Below, piece after piece: positions 13,301-22,728 of a stretch of 60,000 bases of DNA. Where the stretch lies: positions 4,530,501 through 4,590,500 of the forward strand of contig NC_088311.1 of the NCBI RefSeq assembly GCF_910592395.1, given 5' to 3'. Source of the DNA: Lineus longissimus (Eukaryota > Nemertea > Pilidiophora > Heteronemertea > Lineidae). A program made the translations under genes and the position numbers. Below the pieces are notes generated by a model that saw nothing but the letters and a program-made list of their open reading frames with translations, had not been told where the DNA came from and searched no databases. Positions within the stretch are counted from its first letter, which is position 1; each line of letters opens with the position of its first letter.

Positions 13301-16300
13301 ATTGTTATCTTTGTTGAAAAGTTGAAGTATGGCAGAAAGCTTTCCATGAACAGTTTGTCAATAAACAAGTTAAAATCAGAATGAAAATTATACCTCAATT
13401 CAGTTTACAAAGCACAGATCAACAGAGGACACAATCATGAATGTCTGATGAATTCAGTTTCTAGTCTTGAGAGAGTGAGAAAGGTATTTTAATTTTTTTT
13501 ATCATTATCCAAGAGGAAGTATTCATATTTTCTGGCTGAGGACGTAGTCCACCATACTCACCATTTCTGCCAGTCCATTTTTCATCAAGTACTCTACAGC
13601 TGGAGGCTCATCCTGCAACAGGTTTTGCACCACCTTCAGGAAAGTTTTAAGGTGATTTTTGTTGAAGTTTGGACATGCAATGCACTGAAAACGAAGCATC
13701 AGATTAAGGAAGTCATGGGGCCATGCAGTGGAAAAAAATTTTCTTCTGCACAACTAAAAAATGACAGATGTAGAACAAAACTTAGTTCCTAGGATCTGGT
13801 GTCTAAATAATTGATGATTGTGTATAACTACTTTGTAGGTGCAATTTCCATCCCTGATAAAAAAGAAAACTGCCTTGACCGAATACAACCTCAGCAAATG
13901 TCAGGTTTGCATTGTTTATTAGATGAATGCCTCATACAATGCTGTGACAGTGGTCGGAGAATTAAATGACTTTTTTATTAATTGACCGATACATGATCAC
14001 ATTGCATGCATTGTCTGTGGAGAGAATGTGTTTATAATGCGCTGCCTCTCAATATTCATCCCATCCCATTATAACAGTTAGGAAAACTAGAGTCACAAAA
14101 GTAACTCTGATTTTGAACAAACAAAATGTTAGGTTCGTAATTTTTCTGTGCTTGACTCAACAGATCACTGAGGCTCACTGATAATCAAGTATTGCTATAC
14201 TTGATGTTCTGGTCTATATTTTAAAATCAGCTTTTATAACAGGATTTGTATTTTCAACCTTTGCTATCAACTCACCAAACTCAATACAACTGCACATATT
14301 CAATTAAAGTTGATGCAATGATTGAAATCCAGAATTAATCTGAAAATTTCAGAATTCTAAGATGGCCAATGGTCGACATCTGTTTTCAGACCAAACCCAG
14401 TGTGTCTTCATATGAATCAGCAAGAAAATTATAATGATTATGAAAGTGTAAATCACATCTTAATGGGCACTATATAAGCTAAGGCAAGAATCATTTATGC
14501 TAGGCTAACAATGGACCATAAACAGTATTGGAACAAATGCCGTGTTAAGGGTCCTGTCTTTCCCCGTCAAGTGGAAAAGGAGTGTGGTAGTCACGGATTG
14601 ATAACAGCTATCCACTCTCTTGTAACACCTTCTTTCCAAACAAACAGAATGCTGCATAAAAATTCTTTGGGTTAAGTCAACTGCACAAGATCAAGAATGA
14701 GAGCCTCTCAACACTTAATGCTGCAAATTATTCCTTTGATATTGAAAAGATCTGACAAAGAATGATAGCTATAGCAATGCCACTTTATCATACTTGAAGG
14801 GACAACAAAAGAATACATCACATTTTAAGCAAAAATGTAATCTGATGACCTGATGAAAGTCAAGTTTTTGTTCTGAGATTTTTTAGGATGCCAATGCTAA
14901 AATCTCAGCTATATTTTGGTCCATCTGAGCATCTCAAAAAAACCGACTCCCCCTCTTATATTGATATACAGACCACTTGAAAGTGGTTCCTGAAAACGTG
15001 GTTGATAGTTTTAAAGTTGATTTCTTTTAAATTTATCAGCCTCCCCATACTTCCAAAGTATCAGCAGGGCAAGCAGAGGCCAATCTGCTTCATTTTAGCC
15101 CATTGTCAACCAGTTACCCAGGAGAATAACAGGTATGTCTTATTGGCATAATTATGTCATCATCCAAAATGCCAGAGGTAAATGGGCATTAGTAAATGAG
15201 AATGACCTCATAATTATTTTGCCTCCAGTTCACTCCTCATGATTGATGATCACATATCGCTCCTTAATTTACTTTTGATTTTCAAACAAATTTGGTCTTT
15301 ATAAAAAAACAGATGTCAGTGCAGATGCATGGTACAAATTACTTGAATTGTTGGTTTTATCTTTTTATCTTGCCAAAATCCACCAACACAATGCCAATGG
15401 TGCCTGATAGCACATTGGCAGTGCTCAGAATTTATGTCAATTACTAATAGCCACCTTAAGGGGGTTGTGAACAACGTGGGATTGACCCTGTCCATGGTTT
15501 GTTGATACAAATGTGATACATGACCCTGTTTACTGTAGTTACTGAGAGTATGAAGCAGTAAGTTCCTAAAGAAAAATTTCAACAGTTTAGTTTTTCTCAA
15601 CGTGTTCAAAATCCTGAACTGAATAACAGTGGAGTTCTCGAGATCAGATAACAGTATAATGAGACATTGTAAAGAAAACCTCAACAATGGGAGATGAAAA
15701 AAAATGTAAAGGTTGAATTATTAGATGGATGAAATATTGGTAGTAAAGATGGCCAGATAGGAGTTGTGAACAACTGCAACAACTGAGAACTGGAGCGATA
15801 TCACTTCAAGAGGTGATTATCAACTCCTTTGATGCTGGAGATTGATTCTAGCTTCTTTTGAAGCAAACAAAGGTGTCTCGCATGCAAATTAGTTGTAAAG
15901 GATCTTGGATAACCAAGCTCGTAATTAACCTGACCTTCTCTGCCAAAGCTGGTGACCAGACAGGCCAGAACTCCATTATTTTGCACAACGGTTGTTTATG
16001 GATGACATGTCACATCTTGGTGTGACCTTACTATCGGTAATAATTTAGTAGCTGAAGATTTACATGATGTGCAATGAAAATTCAAATCATTATAGGTGCT
16101 TGGGGCAGCCTTTGCTGAAGTTAAAAGTTACTGTCATGCCTTGTCAAACTTTACAAACTCATTACAATAAAAAACTATCAAAACAAATTATCCATCAGAT
16201 ACCTTGGGAAAAATTCATGAATCTGTTTAAATAATGGGAATTTTGGCATTCACTTTTTTCCTTATAAACAAAGGTGTCTTTCACTCTGTGGCACGATTAT

Positions 16301-16789
16301 AGTTGACCTACACTTGCCCTTGCCAATGGGTTGACAAGGCAATTTAGTTTCATTTGTACTGTGTAAAAATCTGATTTCAATTCAATGCCCCTAAGCTATT
16401 CAAAACTAACACTAAACAGGAAACTCGTTTTTTTCAGTAACAGAACTCGATGAATTTCAGTATCACTAATCAGTGTAGACTAAAAGTAAAGTTTATTCGC
16501 TTTTGATTTGAAATACTTCTACGTTCTATCACTACCACAACCAGCTTTTAATTACATTCGTAAAAAAATAATAAATTCATAATGATAATGCCATCTATTC
16601 TACTCATTACTCAAGGGAGCTAGGGAAAGCAATAACATTGTGTGGTTTGCTAACTACAGCACAGGTGAGGTAACACCATGACCATGCAGATACCTTTGCA
16701 TGAAGTTTAGACAGCTTTTGTTCAATCTCCATGATAAATTCCTCTAATGCTGGTCCAGAAATCCACTTTGGTCTTGGGCCAGAGGTTTC
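1..16789 (-). CDS. SYCP2: Synaptonemal complex protein 2 (SYCP2-like), spliced gene, partial at both ends
   Basis: Eighteen exons on the minus strand join through GT-AG introns, all in phase, into about 1,228 codons still open at position 1. SYCP2 is a lateral (axial) element component of the synaptonemal complex in meiotic cells and pairs with SYCP3 through a C-terminal coiled coil, which is not reached here. Approximate residues: 1-247 armadillo-like domain, 247-395 Spt16M-like domain, then a Ser/Lys/Glu-rich tail. Family-typical strings, compared from memory with vertebrate SYCP2, include DCRIFLNVLNSSLPQR, FLVDFNLGSQRITLFC and IPESQFSQ. Exon coordinates: 16694-16789, 13562-13684, 12633-12725, 12288-12312, 11063-11148, 9903-9991, 9304-9338, 7751-7896, 5661-5707, 5210-5360, 4570-4636, 4168-4394, 3950-4054, 3525-3810, 2307-2621, 2039-2271, 1631-1811, 1-1380. 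The start codon lies upstream of 16789 and was not found. The paralogue SYCP2L is the main alternative name. Confidence 0.9.
1631..1811 (-). CDS. SYCP2: SYCP2 exon Q (disordered tail)
   Basis: Acceptor CTCAAACACAG, donor ATACCAG|GTGGGT, phase 0 in and phase 1 out, 60 codons plus one base. It begins LNDLKALLHQNGNF and continues Ser/Thr-rich. Confidence 0.86.
2039..2271 (-). CDS. SYCP2: SYCP2 exon P (tail, second PESQ motif)
   Basis: Acceptor CTATTGTTTAG, donor GTCATG|GTAAGT, phase 1 in and phase 0 out. It contains IEIVPESQHFTTDFTD, a second copy of the PESQ motif, and ends in a helical segment TALEQKKVM that continues into exon Q. Confidence 0.87.
2307..2621 (-). CDS. SYCP2: SYCP2 exon O (disordered basic tail)
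   Basis: Acceptor TTCAATATCTCAG, donor CAAATCA|GTAAGC, phase 1 in and phase 1 out. It encodes GSTPKTPTKKEKTMKKVKTP, then GRSTRRSQTSTNGGK, ending in a short Gln/Glu-rich helix EMKRQLEQQMEQI. Confidence 0.87.
3525..3810 (-). CDS. SYCP2: SYCP2 exon N (disordered Ser/Thr/Pro-rich tail)
   Basis: Acceptor CTGATTTCAG, donor AATGTG|GTAAGA, phase 0 in and phase 1 out, 95 codons plus one base. It is rich in Ser, Thr, Pro and Lys (for example SPSSPQNPTPATSSDKPTSH) with no fold visible; several SP and TP pairs could be phosphorylation sites. Confidence 0.88.
3950..4054 (-). CDS. SYCP2: SYCP2 exon M (linker with first PESQ motif)
   Basis: Acceptor TTTCTCCTCAG, donor CCAAAG|GTAGCA, phase 0 at both ends, 35 codons. 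It encodes ETVEPESIPESQFSQH right after the Spt16M-like domain. In mammals a HORMA-binding closure motif is reported at about this place. Confidence 0.9.
4168..4394 (-). CDS. SYCP2: SYCP2 exon L (Spt16M-like domain)
   Basis: Acceptor ATTCCTTTCAG, donor AATGAT|GTGAGT, phase 1 in and phase 0 out. It carries RVEIALTVPGHQIISFGP, MVCHFDKRYSVEDWMEVI and a short linker. This is the end of the folded N-terminal half. Confidence 0.92.
4570..4636 (-). CDS. SYCP2: SYCP2 exon K (Spt16M-like domain)
   Basis: Acceptor GCTTTTGTAG, donor ATAGAAG|GTGAGC, phase 0 in and phase 1 out. It encodes GFWETVSISKEKIRSFEIE, equivalent to the WEAVTVPEEKV strand pair of vertebrate SYCP2 (from memory). Confidence 0.92.
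5210..5360 (-). CDS. SYCP2: SYCP2 exon J (Spt16M-like domain)
   Basis: Acceptor ATTTTTCCAG, donor AGCCAG|GTACAA, phase 2 in and phase 0 out. It encodes VVSCPCKSAFIGDYELKK and later FLVDFNLGSQRITLFC. The DFNLGSQ string is a hallmark of the family. Confidence 0.94.
5661..5707 (-). CDS. SYCP2: SYCP2 exon I (end of armadillo-like domain)
   Basis: Acceptor AATCTTTTCAG, donor CAAAG|GTGAGT, phase 0 in and phase 2 out. It encodes DCRIFLNVLNSSLPQ, a strongly conserved SYCP2 string near the junction with the Spt16M-like domain. Confidence 0.92.
5708..9303 (-). other. SYCP2 introns 5708-7750 and 7897-9303
   Basis: These are two long introns, AT-rich with scattered poly-A/T runs. The open stretches in them are short and without splice-bounded coding character. 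I see no nested gene, tandem repeat or transposon. Confidence 0.7.
7751..7896 (-). CDS. SYCP2: SYCP2 exon H (armadillo-like domain)
   Basis: Acceptor ACCTCTTTTCAG, donor AAACG|GTGAGT, phase 1 in and phase 0 out. It starts DYEFQVCIIEALFRF, which matches the DYDLQVGIVEALCRM-type motif of SYCP2 (from memory), and runs on through AASKWFSGHLQLYPELM. Confidence 0.93.
9304..9338 (-). CDS. SYCP2: SYCP2 exon G, 35 nt (armadillo-like domain)
   Basis: Acceptor TTTATTCCAG, donor CGGAG|GTCAGT, phase 2 in and phase 1 out. It encodes DSLAALLFTIG. Only this phase lets exons F and H join in frame. Confidence 0.85.
9903..9991 (-). CDS. SYCP2: SYCP2 exon F (armadillo-like domain)
   Basis: Acceptor GATGTTTCAG, donor CCTCTT|GTAAGT, phase 0 in and phase 2 out. 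It encodes LLKTLNNLLEGSFVACREYL and then QSCKEIPYL; the split Leu codon is completed by the first base of exon G. Confidence 0.88.
11063..11148 (-). CDS. SYCP2: SYCP2 exon E (armadillo-like domain)
   Basis: Acceptor TCTTTTTGTAG, donor CTAGAG|GTAAGC, phase 1 in and phase 0 out. It encodes EKIVMVEKFATKLLRIILME and then MCSFPTKLE, a helical repeat segment. Confidence 0.88.
12288..12312 (-). CDS. SYCP2: SYCP2 exon D, a 25-nt micro-exon
   Basis: Acceptor TTTTCACTTCAG, donor GATGG|GTAAGT. It encodes NIGDLGSM plus one base. It is needed to carry phase 0 from exon C to phase 1 into exon E, where the split codon becomes GAG. Without it the downstream frame is lost. Confidence 0.8.
12633..12725 (-). 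CDS. SYCP2: SYCP2 exon C (armadillo-like domain)
   Basis: Acceptor CTTTTTCAG, donor GTGAAC|GTAAGC, phase 0 at both ends, 31 codons (MEELYQKVMRAVSDG, then ALLDEVLDCVN). The first codon is ATG, but it reads on from exon B in frame and is probably internal. Confidence 0.88.
12726..16693 (-). other. SYCP2 introns 12726-13561 and 13685-16693
   Basis: The 3.0-kb intron 13685-16693 is the largest of the gene. It holds a 61-codon antisense-sense stretch at 15801-15986 with some protein-like character but no good splice donor or family match. Nothing else is recognisable. Confidence 0.65.
13562..13684 (-). CDS. SYCP2: SYCP2 exon B (armadillo-like domain)
   Basis: Acceptor CGTTTTCAG, donor AAATG|GTGAGT, phase 0 at both ends, 41 codons. 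It encodes two predicted helices around FLKVVQNLLQDEPPAVEYLM, followed by KNGLAEM, which matches the GLLTMIKQGL-type helix of the SYCP2 N-terminal domain. Confidence 0.88.
16694..16789 (-). CDS. SYCP2: SYCP2 exon A (first exon recognised)
   Basis: The acceptor reads TTTCATTCCAG and the donor AAAG|GTATCT; both ends are phase 0, giving 32 codons (starts ETSGPRPKWISG, ends KLSKLHAK). The segment EEFIMEIEQKLSKLH looks like an armadillo-type helix and runs directly into the next exon. The stretch before it in vertebrate SYCP2 (about 30 residues) is missing, so at least one 5' exon with the start codon lies further up. Confidence 0.7.
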
Positions 16790-18000
16790 CTGGAATGAAA
16801 ATAAATGAGAACATGCATGCAATTGCAAAGAAAACAACAAAAATACAAGTTTGAAGTTGACATAGAGTAGACCTAGGCCTACCTAACGTTCACAATCACA
16901 TCTAGCCTAGCCTACTCACTACTCAGACTACTAGTACTAGGCCTAGTGAGATAATGACGTTCAAATTTTAAAAACACTTCATTCAGTCAACATAACAACG
17001 GTCAACTTGACAATCGAATTGATTCATAATATAATTAAAAGTCATTGTTTTTGTTGCAATGCATTCAAGATAGGATCATCATGTGCACTGATGCACGGCG
17101 ATGAGGGATGACGTTGGAGATGGATTTCAACCTTAAAAAACACAGATTAAATTCACCATATCACTTTGATTCTTACGAAGATTAGCAACTCTGTATTTAC
17201 TTTATTACAACCAAAATCGATCGAATCAGGTTGTAAAGGCCCATGACGCAAAGAAACCAGATAAAAAGCTGAATTTCAATGACTGGAGTTTGCCGCTGTT
17301 GACAAAGCAGACGATGCTTCTAGCTTTCGACCTTTGACCCGCGCACCTGCGCGCACTTCCGCATTCAGCCGCCGATTCGTACCTCGTGTGGGATTTTTCT
17401 TATGAGGAATGACGAAAGGGCGTGGCACTCCAGTAAAATTGTAGCTAGTGTGGCTTAACTTTCAAACTGTTTTACCCAAAGGAAAAACCTCGACAGAAAC
17501 AGAGGCATAAGTCTACTATCTGGTGATCTGTAGAAGAAAAGATGAAGCAAGATTGACGCTTATAAGTAACCGCATGGTCTTCTCATGCCCATGAGTTACC
17601 TCTTCTATGCTCGACGCTTCGGACGACTCACGCCGAGATGCTGTTTTTATGGTAATCTACTCTTGACGCCGCTCACAAAGTGCAATCCTCGGAGTCACAC
17701 ACAAATTTCAAGCATTGAAGAGGAACAAAATAGAAAGATTACAACTGCGCGGACCATGACTTCAACCATCATAGGCCATACTCTGAAGTCAGAGTAGGAG
17801 TTCACAAATTTGCGAAGCCCCTCTATTTTTCCCGCCAACCGTCGTTCTCTCTGCCGAAATTAGTCCACGATTGAGATAATGATGGACGACGAAAGCAAAA
17901 CTCCTTTAGTCCGACCATGACCTAAACATCAGAAAATCGCTGCATAAGAAAAGAAATTCACCCTCGGGGTCTGGGAGTCTGGCTTCCGCGGCAGGAGATT
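16790..18000 (-). promoter_or_regulatory. SYCP2 5' flank: likely promoter and first exon region
   Basis: The start codon, first exon and promoter of SYCP2 should lie here. GC and CpG content rises sharply at 17,330-17,380 and again near 17,600-17,700. Candidate donors on the minus strand are CACGAG|GTACGA (exon end at 17,385) and GCGCAG|GTGCGC (exon end at 17,347). An E2F-type site, TTTTTCCCGCCAAC, lies at 17,826-17,839. None of this fixes the transcription start. Confidence 0.35.
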
Positions 18001-21000
18001 CTCCCTTGGCGTATTACGCCAATTTTCCTCAGAATGAACTTTTTTGAAAGACCAATCTCATTCAACGATTATTCATACATGATTATATCACAGACTAAAC
18101 GTTTCGTCATTTAGTTTGGTTGGTTTTGTTCAGGACAGACTGGTCGGAGACGAAGTATAGCGTGCGGAGACATCTGAGGACAAACGAAATAGCGAATAGA
18201 CGTCCGACTATACGTTGCCGCAGATGGGTTTATTCGGAAAGAAAAAGTAGCTCATTGATGATACATGTAGGATTACGTTTTTGAACCAAGGCTTTTTCGA
18301 TGGTTGCAAGGCAATGCGAGATTCTGACCAGATTGTCTCCGATGGATAAAGTGGAGTAAAACTCCAGATTAATCGCCGCTTTGATCAGAGGACTGCATGG
18401 TGTGACGAACGCGCACCTCCCCACTACCAACAGGGAAGGCTGTCCTTACTTCGGGGTGACGTTCCAATATCGAAACGGCCGAGATCTATGCATTTGAAAG
18501 TTCGGCCCTTTTCGTTGGTCGTTACTTACTGTGCTCTTAGGTAAGTGGAACCAGTCAGTTTTTCCCGTTGTGCTTCTACATTGTACATTTTGTGTTGTTA
18601 AAACAACCAATTAATGAACATATCGTAGCCATGGCAGTTGTTGCAACGCGTTTTCCGATCAGGGTTGTAAATAATATCCAGTCTGATCAGAACGGTTGAT
18701 GGTCTCATATTTCTTCTGGTTAGGCAACTGGTCCAGGTTGTACGAAGTCAATCGACCAATACACATGGTAAGGTTCCAGTTTTTAAAAGAATATGGCATC
18801 CTCGTCAGGGACAGAGAGTTGTGTCTACCACGGACATGCGCAAGGAGGAACAAGCCTCCTGCTCAATCAAAACCCAATTTATCCAATTTATCCGCATGAT
18901 AGTTTATGTGACCGCATCTCCCCATATCCGCGCGGTTAGATACCCTTGTCTCCGCCTCCCCGAGTCCGGAGCACTAGGCAAACCCGGGCGGCCATCACGC
19001 TACAAAGGCCACCTCCGGCGGGATGGTTGGCTCTTGCTTCCAACTAAAGCAGCCATGACAAACCAATGGGGAAACCAGTCCGTTGTCACAACCTACCCAC
19101 AATACGCTGTATACGTAAAATCATTTTTAGATTTTAATTTATCGCATGATTTGGTGCATTAGTTACGAAAAGGTACGAATCTCAAATACGCTTTTGACTT
19201 ATGGTAGAACGCCCCCGGGCAAGGTGGCGCGAAACAAATCAACACGACCACGTCAATGATATTTACATCGGAGCAGCCGAGGACACAATTCGTTTTACAG
19301 AAATTTGTCCGCGATTCAAGATTTCGTGATCTATAAATCATCGTGTGTTTTTGATTTTTATTTCGCCTGCACTGAAAAGGTCCGTGTCTCTGTACGACTG
19401 CTTCATTGTGACAAGGCGGAGAAAGTCTGGTTTCGTTTAAAAAAATTGTCCCCGAACTAACCAGGCACAGACGCCTTCACTGAAGCATCGGGATGAGTTG
19501 CGGGCGGGGCGGCCTCCATACTTTTAAAACAATTACATGTAGATCCATAAAAAAACCCCACAAAGTTAGTAAATTTTTTGAAGAAACATTCAAATCGAAG
19601 ACAGCTTTGTTATTGTCCCAGTCGTACACTAGTGTTTTGGTACATCTTTTGGTTGGATTAAGCACTAGTCTCTGCAACCACAGCTTGCTGGGCGCAGACA
19701 AGGGCTTAGCCGCCAACTTGTGCACAACATCGTGAATCTCTGGAGGGACTCAGATAAAATCAAACTCATTGACAAATTACACGTAATTAGCATAATGAAA
19801 TCTCAAGTAACCACTCAATACTCAGTACCAAATTAAGTTGCAATCAATCCAAGTGAAGATGAGTTGCGGTCTTCTTCGGCTGAGTTTGAGCGCCAACTGT
19901 TCAAAAGTTACCGCCGCATTCACACTTTTTGCTCGTTGAATAAAAAGCGCCATCAGGTGGACAATCGATGATCTAAAAAGCGCGCCTCTTGAGCCGATGC
20001 GCGTCTCAGTGCGGACGCGAAAAGACAGGTTGTTCTCAACTTTCCGCGGTCAGGTTTCGACGTGAGGTGCGTATGACGAGATGAAAAACACATACATTAT
20101 TCCTGTTTGAGTGTCAAGCACCTTTTTCCATGGTTTTCTCTCATAATAAAGTAATTGCGCACTGCTCCCGTCCACATTGTGTTCTTTGGTTGAGTTTCAT
20201 CCGAGAACGGGTGTCAGACGGGGCTCCTGATCATTCCACCTGGCAGACAAGTGCGATTTTCTTTATACTACTATAAAAGATTGTGACAATTTATTAACAT
20301 TTGCGCTTATTTGCATTAAAAGACCATTTAATAGCTTTGTTGTGACCGAGAACCCAAGTGTCTGCCCTGCAGTAGACACCAAGTCGGCCAGCTGCAGCGC
20401 GATCCAGACGCTCAGCAAGCTAAATCACGTGCTCATGATGAAGAAAAGTTGACATTTAAGTTCTCTGTCGGAAAAAATAGTAGCAGGAGGTTAAGAAAAT
20501 CGATATTGAACGCCGACAAGCAACTGCCGTCTCTAAGGCAGAATAGCATCTAAATAAGAGGGGCGTGGAGGCAGGTTCTGGTCCCGACATGTGGTGGCTG
20601 AAGTCAGGACAAACTTCTGCAAATGTTGTCTGGTTTCGGAGCAGAAATGACCGTCGTTAGCTTGTTTATCTTGTAAAGATAACTAAAACAAATCTTCAAC
20701 GTCCCTTTGTCTAAAAATAAACAGTTTGGAACGCAGCAAACCAAATGATGCATTGTCTTATAGAGAAAAGGACAAGAGGGACCAGAAGACGAAATGACGA
20801 AGACAAATCCTTGCAAAAATCCTCGCGACCCCCCAACCCCCTTGAAATAAAATTTGTGAATGTTTTGAAAGATCTGCGCGCTGTTAAATAAATCCGATAT
20901 TCTCTTCTTCAAAAGCGTGTATTCCACTTGCAGATATATGGGTGGGTTAAAATTTGACAGGGTCCATGATTGTCACAACCGAAATCTGACTTTTGGGGAC

Positions 21001-22690
21001 AGAAACCAAAGTTTTCTCACTCTGGGCGAGTTGGGAGTCTCTGTCAACCTGGCTTCTACCAGAACAGCCGTCTGGGGAAGAATAGGAACACAAGCATAAA
21101 AAATAACAAGCTGCCTTTGTCAATGACAGGTGCAACGGGCCGTTGATTGCCGGAGAAACAAAAGTCCTCGCAAACAACTGAACGGCGTGCGCTACCATTG
21201 GTTGGTGGCCTTCTGAGTCAGTCAAAAGTCCTATCTCATATAGCCTGTAGCTCGCCACGCAACTCGTATATTGACAGATATTTGCAATTGAAATGCACGA
21301 TTAAAACTTTGTGACAGTGGGAAACTATAGCTTTGTGTTAGTTGGCGGTTTAAGTGCTCCGCGGTGAGAGGCGACGGGAAGTTAGTGTACCACGACTTGG
21401 AGGAGACAGGACAACGACATCAGGCCAGGTAGGACGTTTCACCTTGCTATTTAGTAGTTTAATGTCTATCAACACTACGTAATGCGTTTAACTCTGGCAT
21501 ATTAGCCGCATATTTGCTGAGTAACGTTATAAGATTTGCTGGCGGCGAGACGCCCCTGTCTTCATCGCGCGCATCGCAAATTCGAGCTGTTGTGAGCGGG
21601 TAGTTGAGCCTAAAAATAATTGTATTTGGCGCCATTTTGAACAGAGCAACTTTTAAGCATTTACTGAGCGTGCCTAATGGCTGAAGATCGATGACGCCGG
21701 TCACATGCTCCGAGGCGGACTACTTTCGAGACTGGAGAGTCCATGGTGTCTTCTCTCTGTTCGGGGCGGGGGTTTTGAGGGCTGGTTTTGGAAATAATCA
21801 ATATTATGAGTTACCATCAAGATCTATGTTTGTAATGCGACTTGTTTTGTCTTTTGTTGAAATGTAGGACAGTTATACCAGTGCTAATCTCGGCAAGGTT
21901 TTGAAGCAGTTTCACGTTTGGGTGTTCGTAATGGGACAGGGACAGTTTGGCTTCTTGTCATCTCATCTCAGGTTAAACCTCTCATCGAGGTAGATTAATG
22001 TCTCATCTATTGTTCCCGTTCATGCACTGTTTACTGATTATGCAAGCCGGAAAGATCAATGTAGGCGTAGTGTTTTCACTGTTCAGCCTGTGGATCTTTT
22101 GTCTGGATCGCGTTTAGTGTAGCTCACCGTCCGCGCTGAGTTGTTCGTCTTGTCCTCGAGGTGACAACGTCAGGACAGCTAAGGGCACCATGTTGTTTCA
22201 TTGGGTATTTGTATAGCAATGTTATGTCGATAAAGGCACCATTTTAAAATAGGACGGGGGAAAGTAATGATGGCATTGATGGTATCAGTCGGGGGCCTCT
22301 TACCTTGGTCATGATACGACGATTCTAACGCCTTCTCAATGTGTTGTCCCGTCTTCCACGAGACGGCCGGCGACACGTATAATAACATTATGCGGCTTTT
22401 CTTGTCCTCAACTCTTTTCGGTTCATCTGCGAGTCCGGTTGTTTTGTGTTGTTAATACTGTCCCCGGAAGCAATGTGAATATAAAGTGCTTCTGTGAGAG
22501 GTGCTTGGCGTCCGTGATTGTATCCATAAAAGTAGAATCATTCTTCCATCATGTTGTGACTTAGTTTTGGCAGAGTCTTTCAATCTAGCTTTGGATAAAC
22601 GACAAGTCTCTTTTACTTTCCCCAGGGCGGGGTGTGGCTCATTAGGTAAACTATGCCATTGTTGATGGTGCTTGTGAGATGGCTTGATTC
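18001..22690. other. Intergenic, relatively CpG-rich, no gene recognised
   Basis: The open frames are short, overlap on both strands and match nothing I know. CpG-rich patches occur near 18,900-19,030, 19,190-19,290 and 21,350-21,430, which could be promoters of unannotated transcripts. Consensus plus-strand splice donors follow GC-rich sequence at 18,541 (CTTAG|GTAAGT) and 21,429 (GGCCAG|GTAGGA), but no partner exon could be assigned. A CTCF-like site lies at 19,947-19,960. Confidence 0.5.
19947..19960 (-). promoter_or_regulatory. CTCF-like binding site
   Basis: On the minus strand this reads CCACCTGATGGCGC, which matches 12 of 13 positions of the bilaterian CTCF core CCASYAGRKGGCR (the mismatch is T for A at position 6). 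It lies in the interval between the head-to-head SYCP2 and gcm genes. Weaker 11-of-13 matches occur at 24,023 and 38,303. Confidence 0.35.
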
Positions 22691-22702
22691 AATGAATGCA
22701 TA

Positions 22703-22728
22703 TACATGTACATGTACATGTTCATGTA
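22703..22728. repeat. TACATG microsatellite
   Basis: Three consecutive TACATG units followed by TTCATGTA. The palindromes TACATGTA and ACATGTACATGT recur elsewhere, for example near 37,570, 39,255, 41,255, 42,395, 46,755 and 49,470. Confidence 0.7.

Noticed and set aside
15801-15986. An extra SYCP2 exon inside the 3.0-kb intron
   Set aside because: Its only donor-like site is GTCAGG and the frame ends in a stop. Exons at 16,694 and 13,684 already join in phase and in family order.
17347-17364. First coding exon of SYCP2 (six codons)
   Set aside because: The phase fits, but it leaves the conserved N-terminal residues unexplained and the donor GTGCGC is weak; kept only as a remark.
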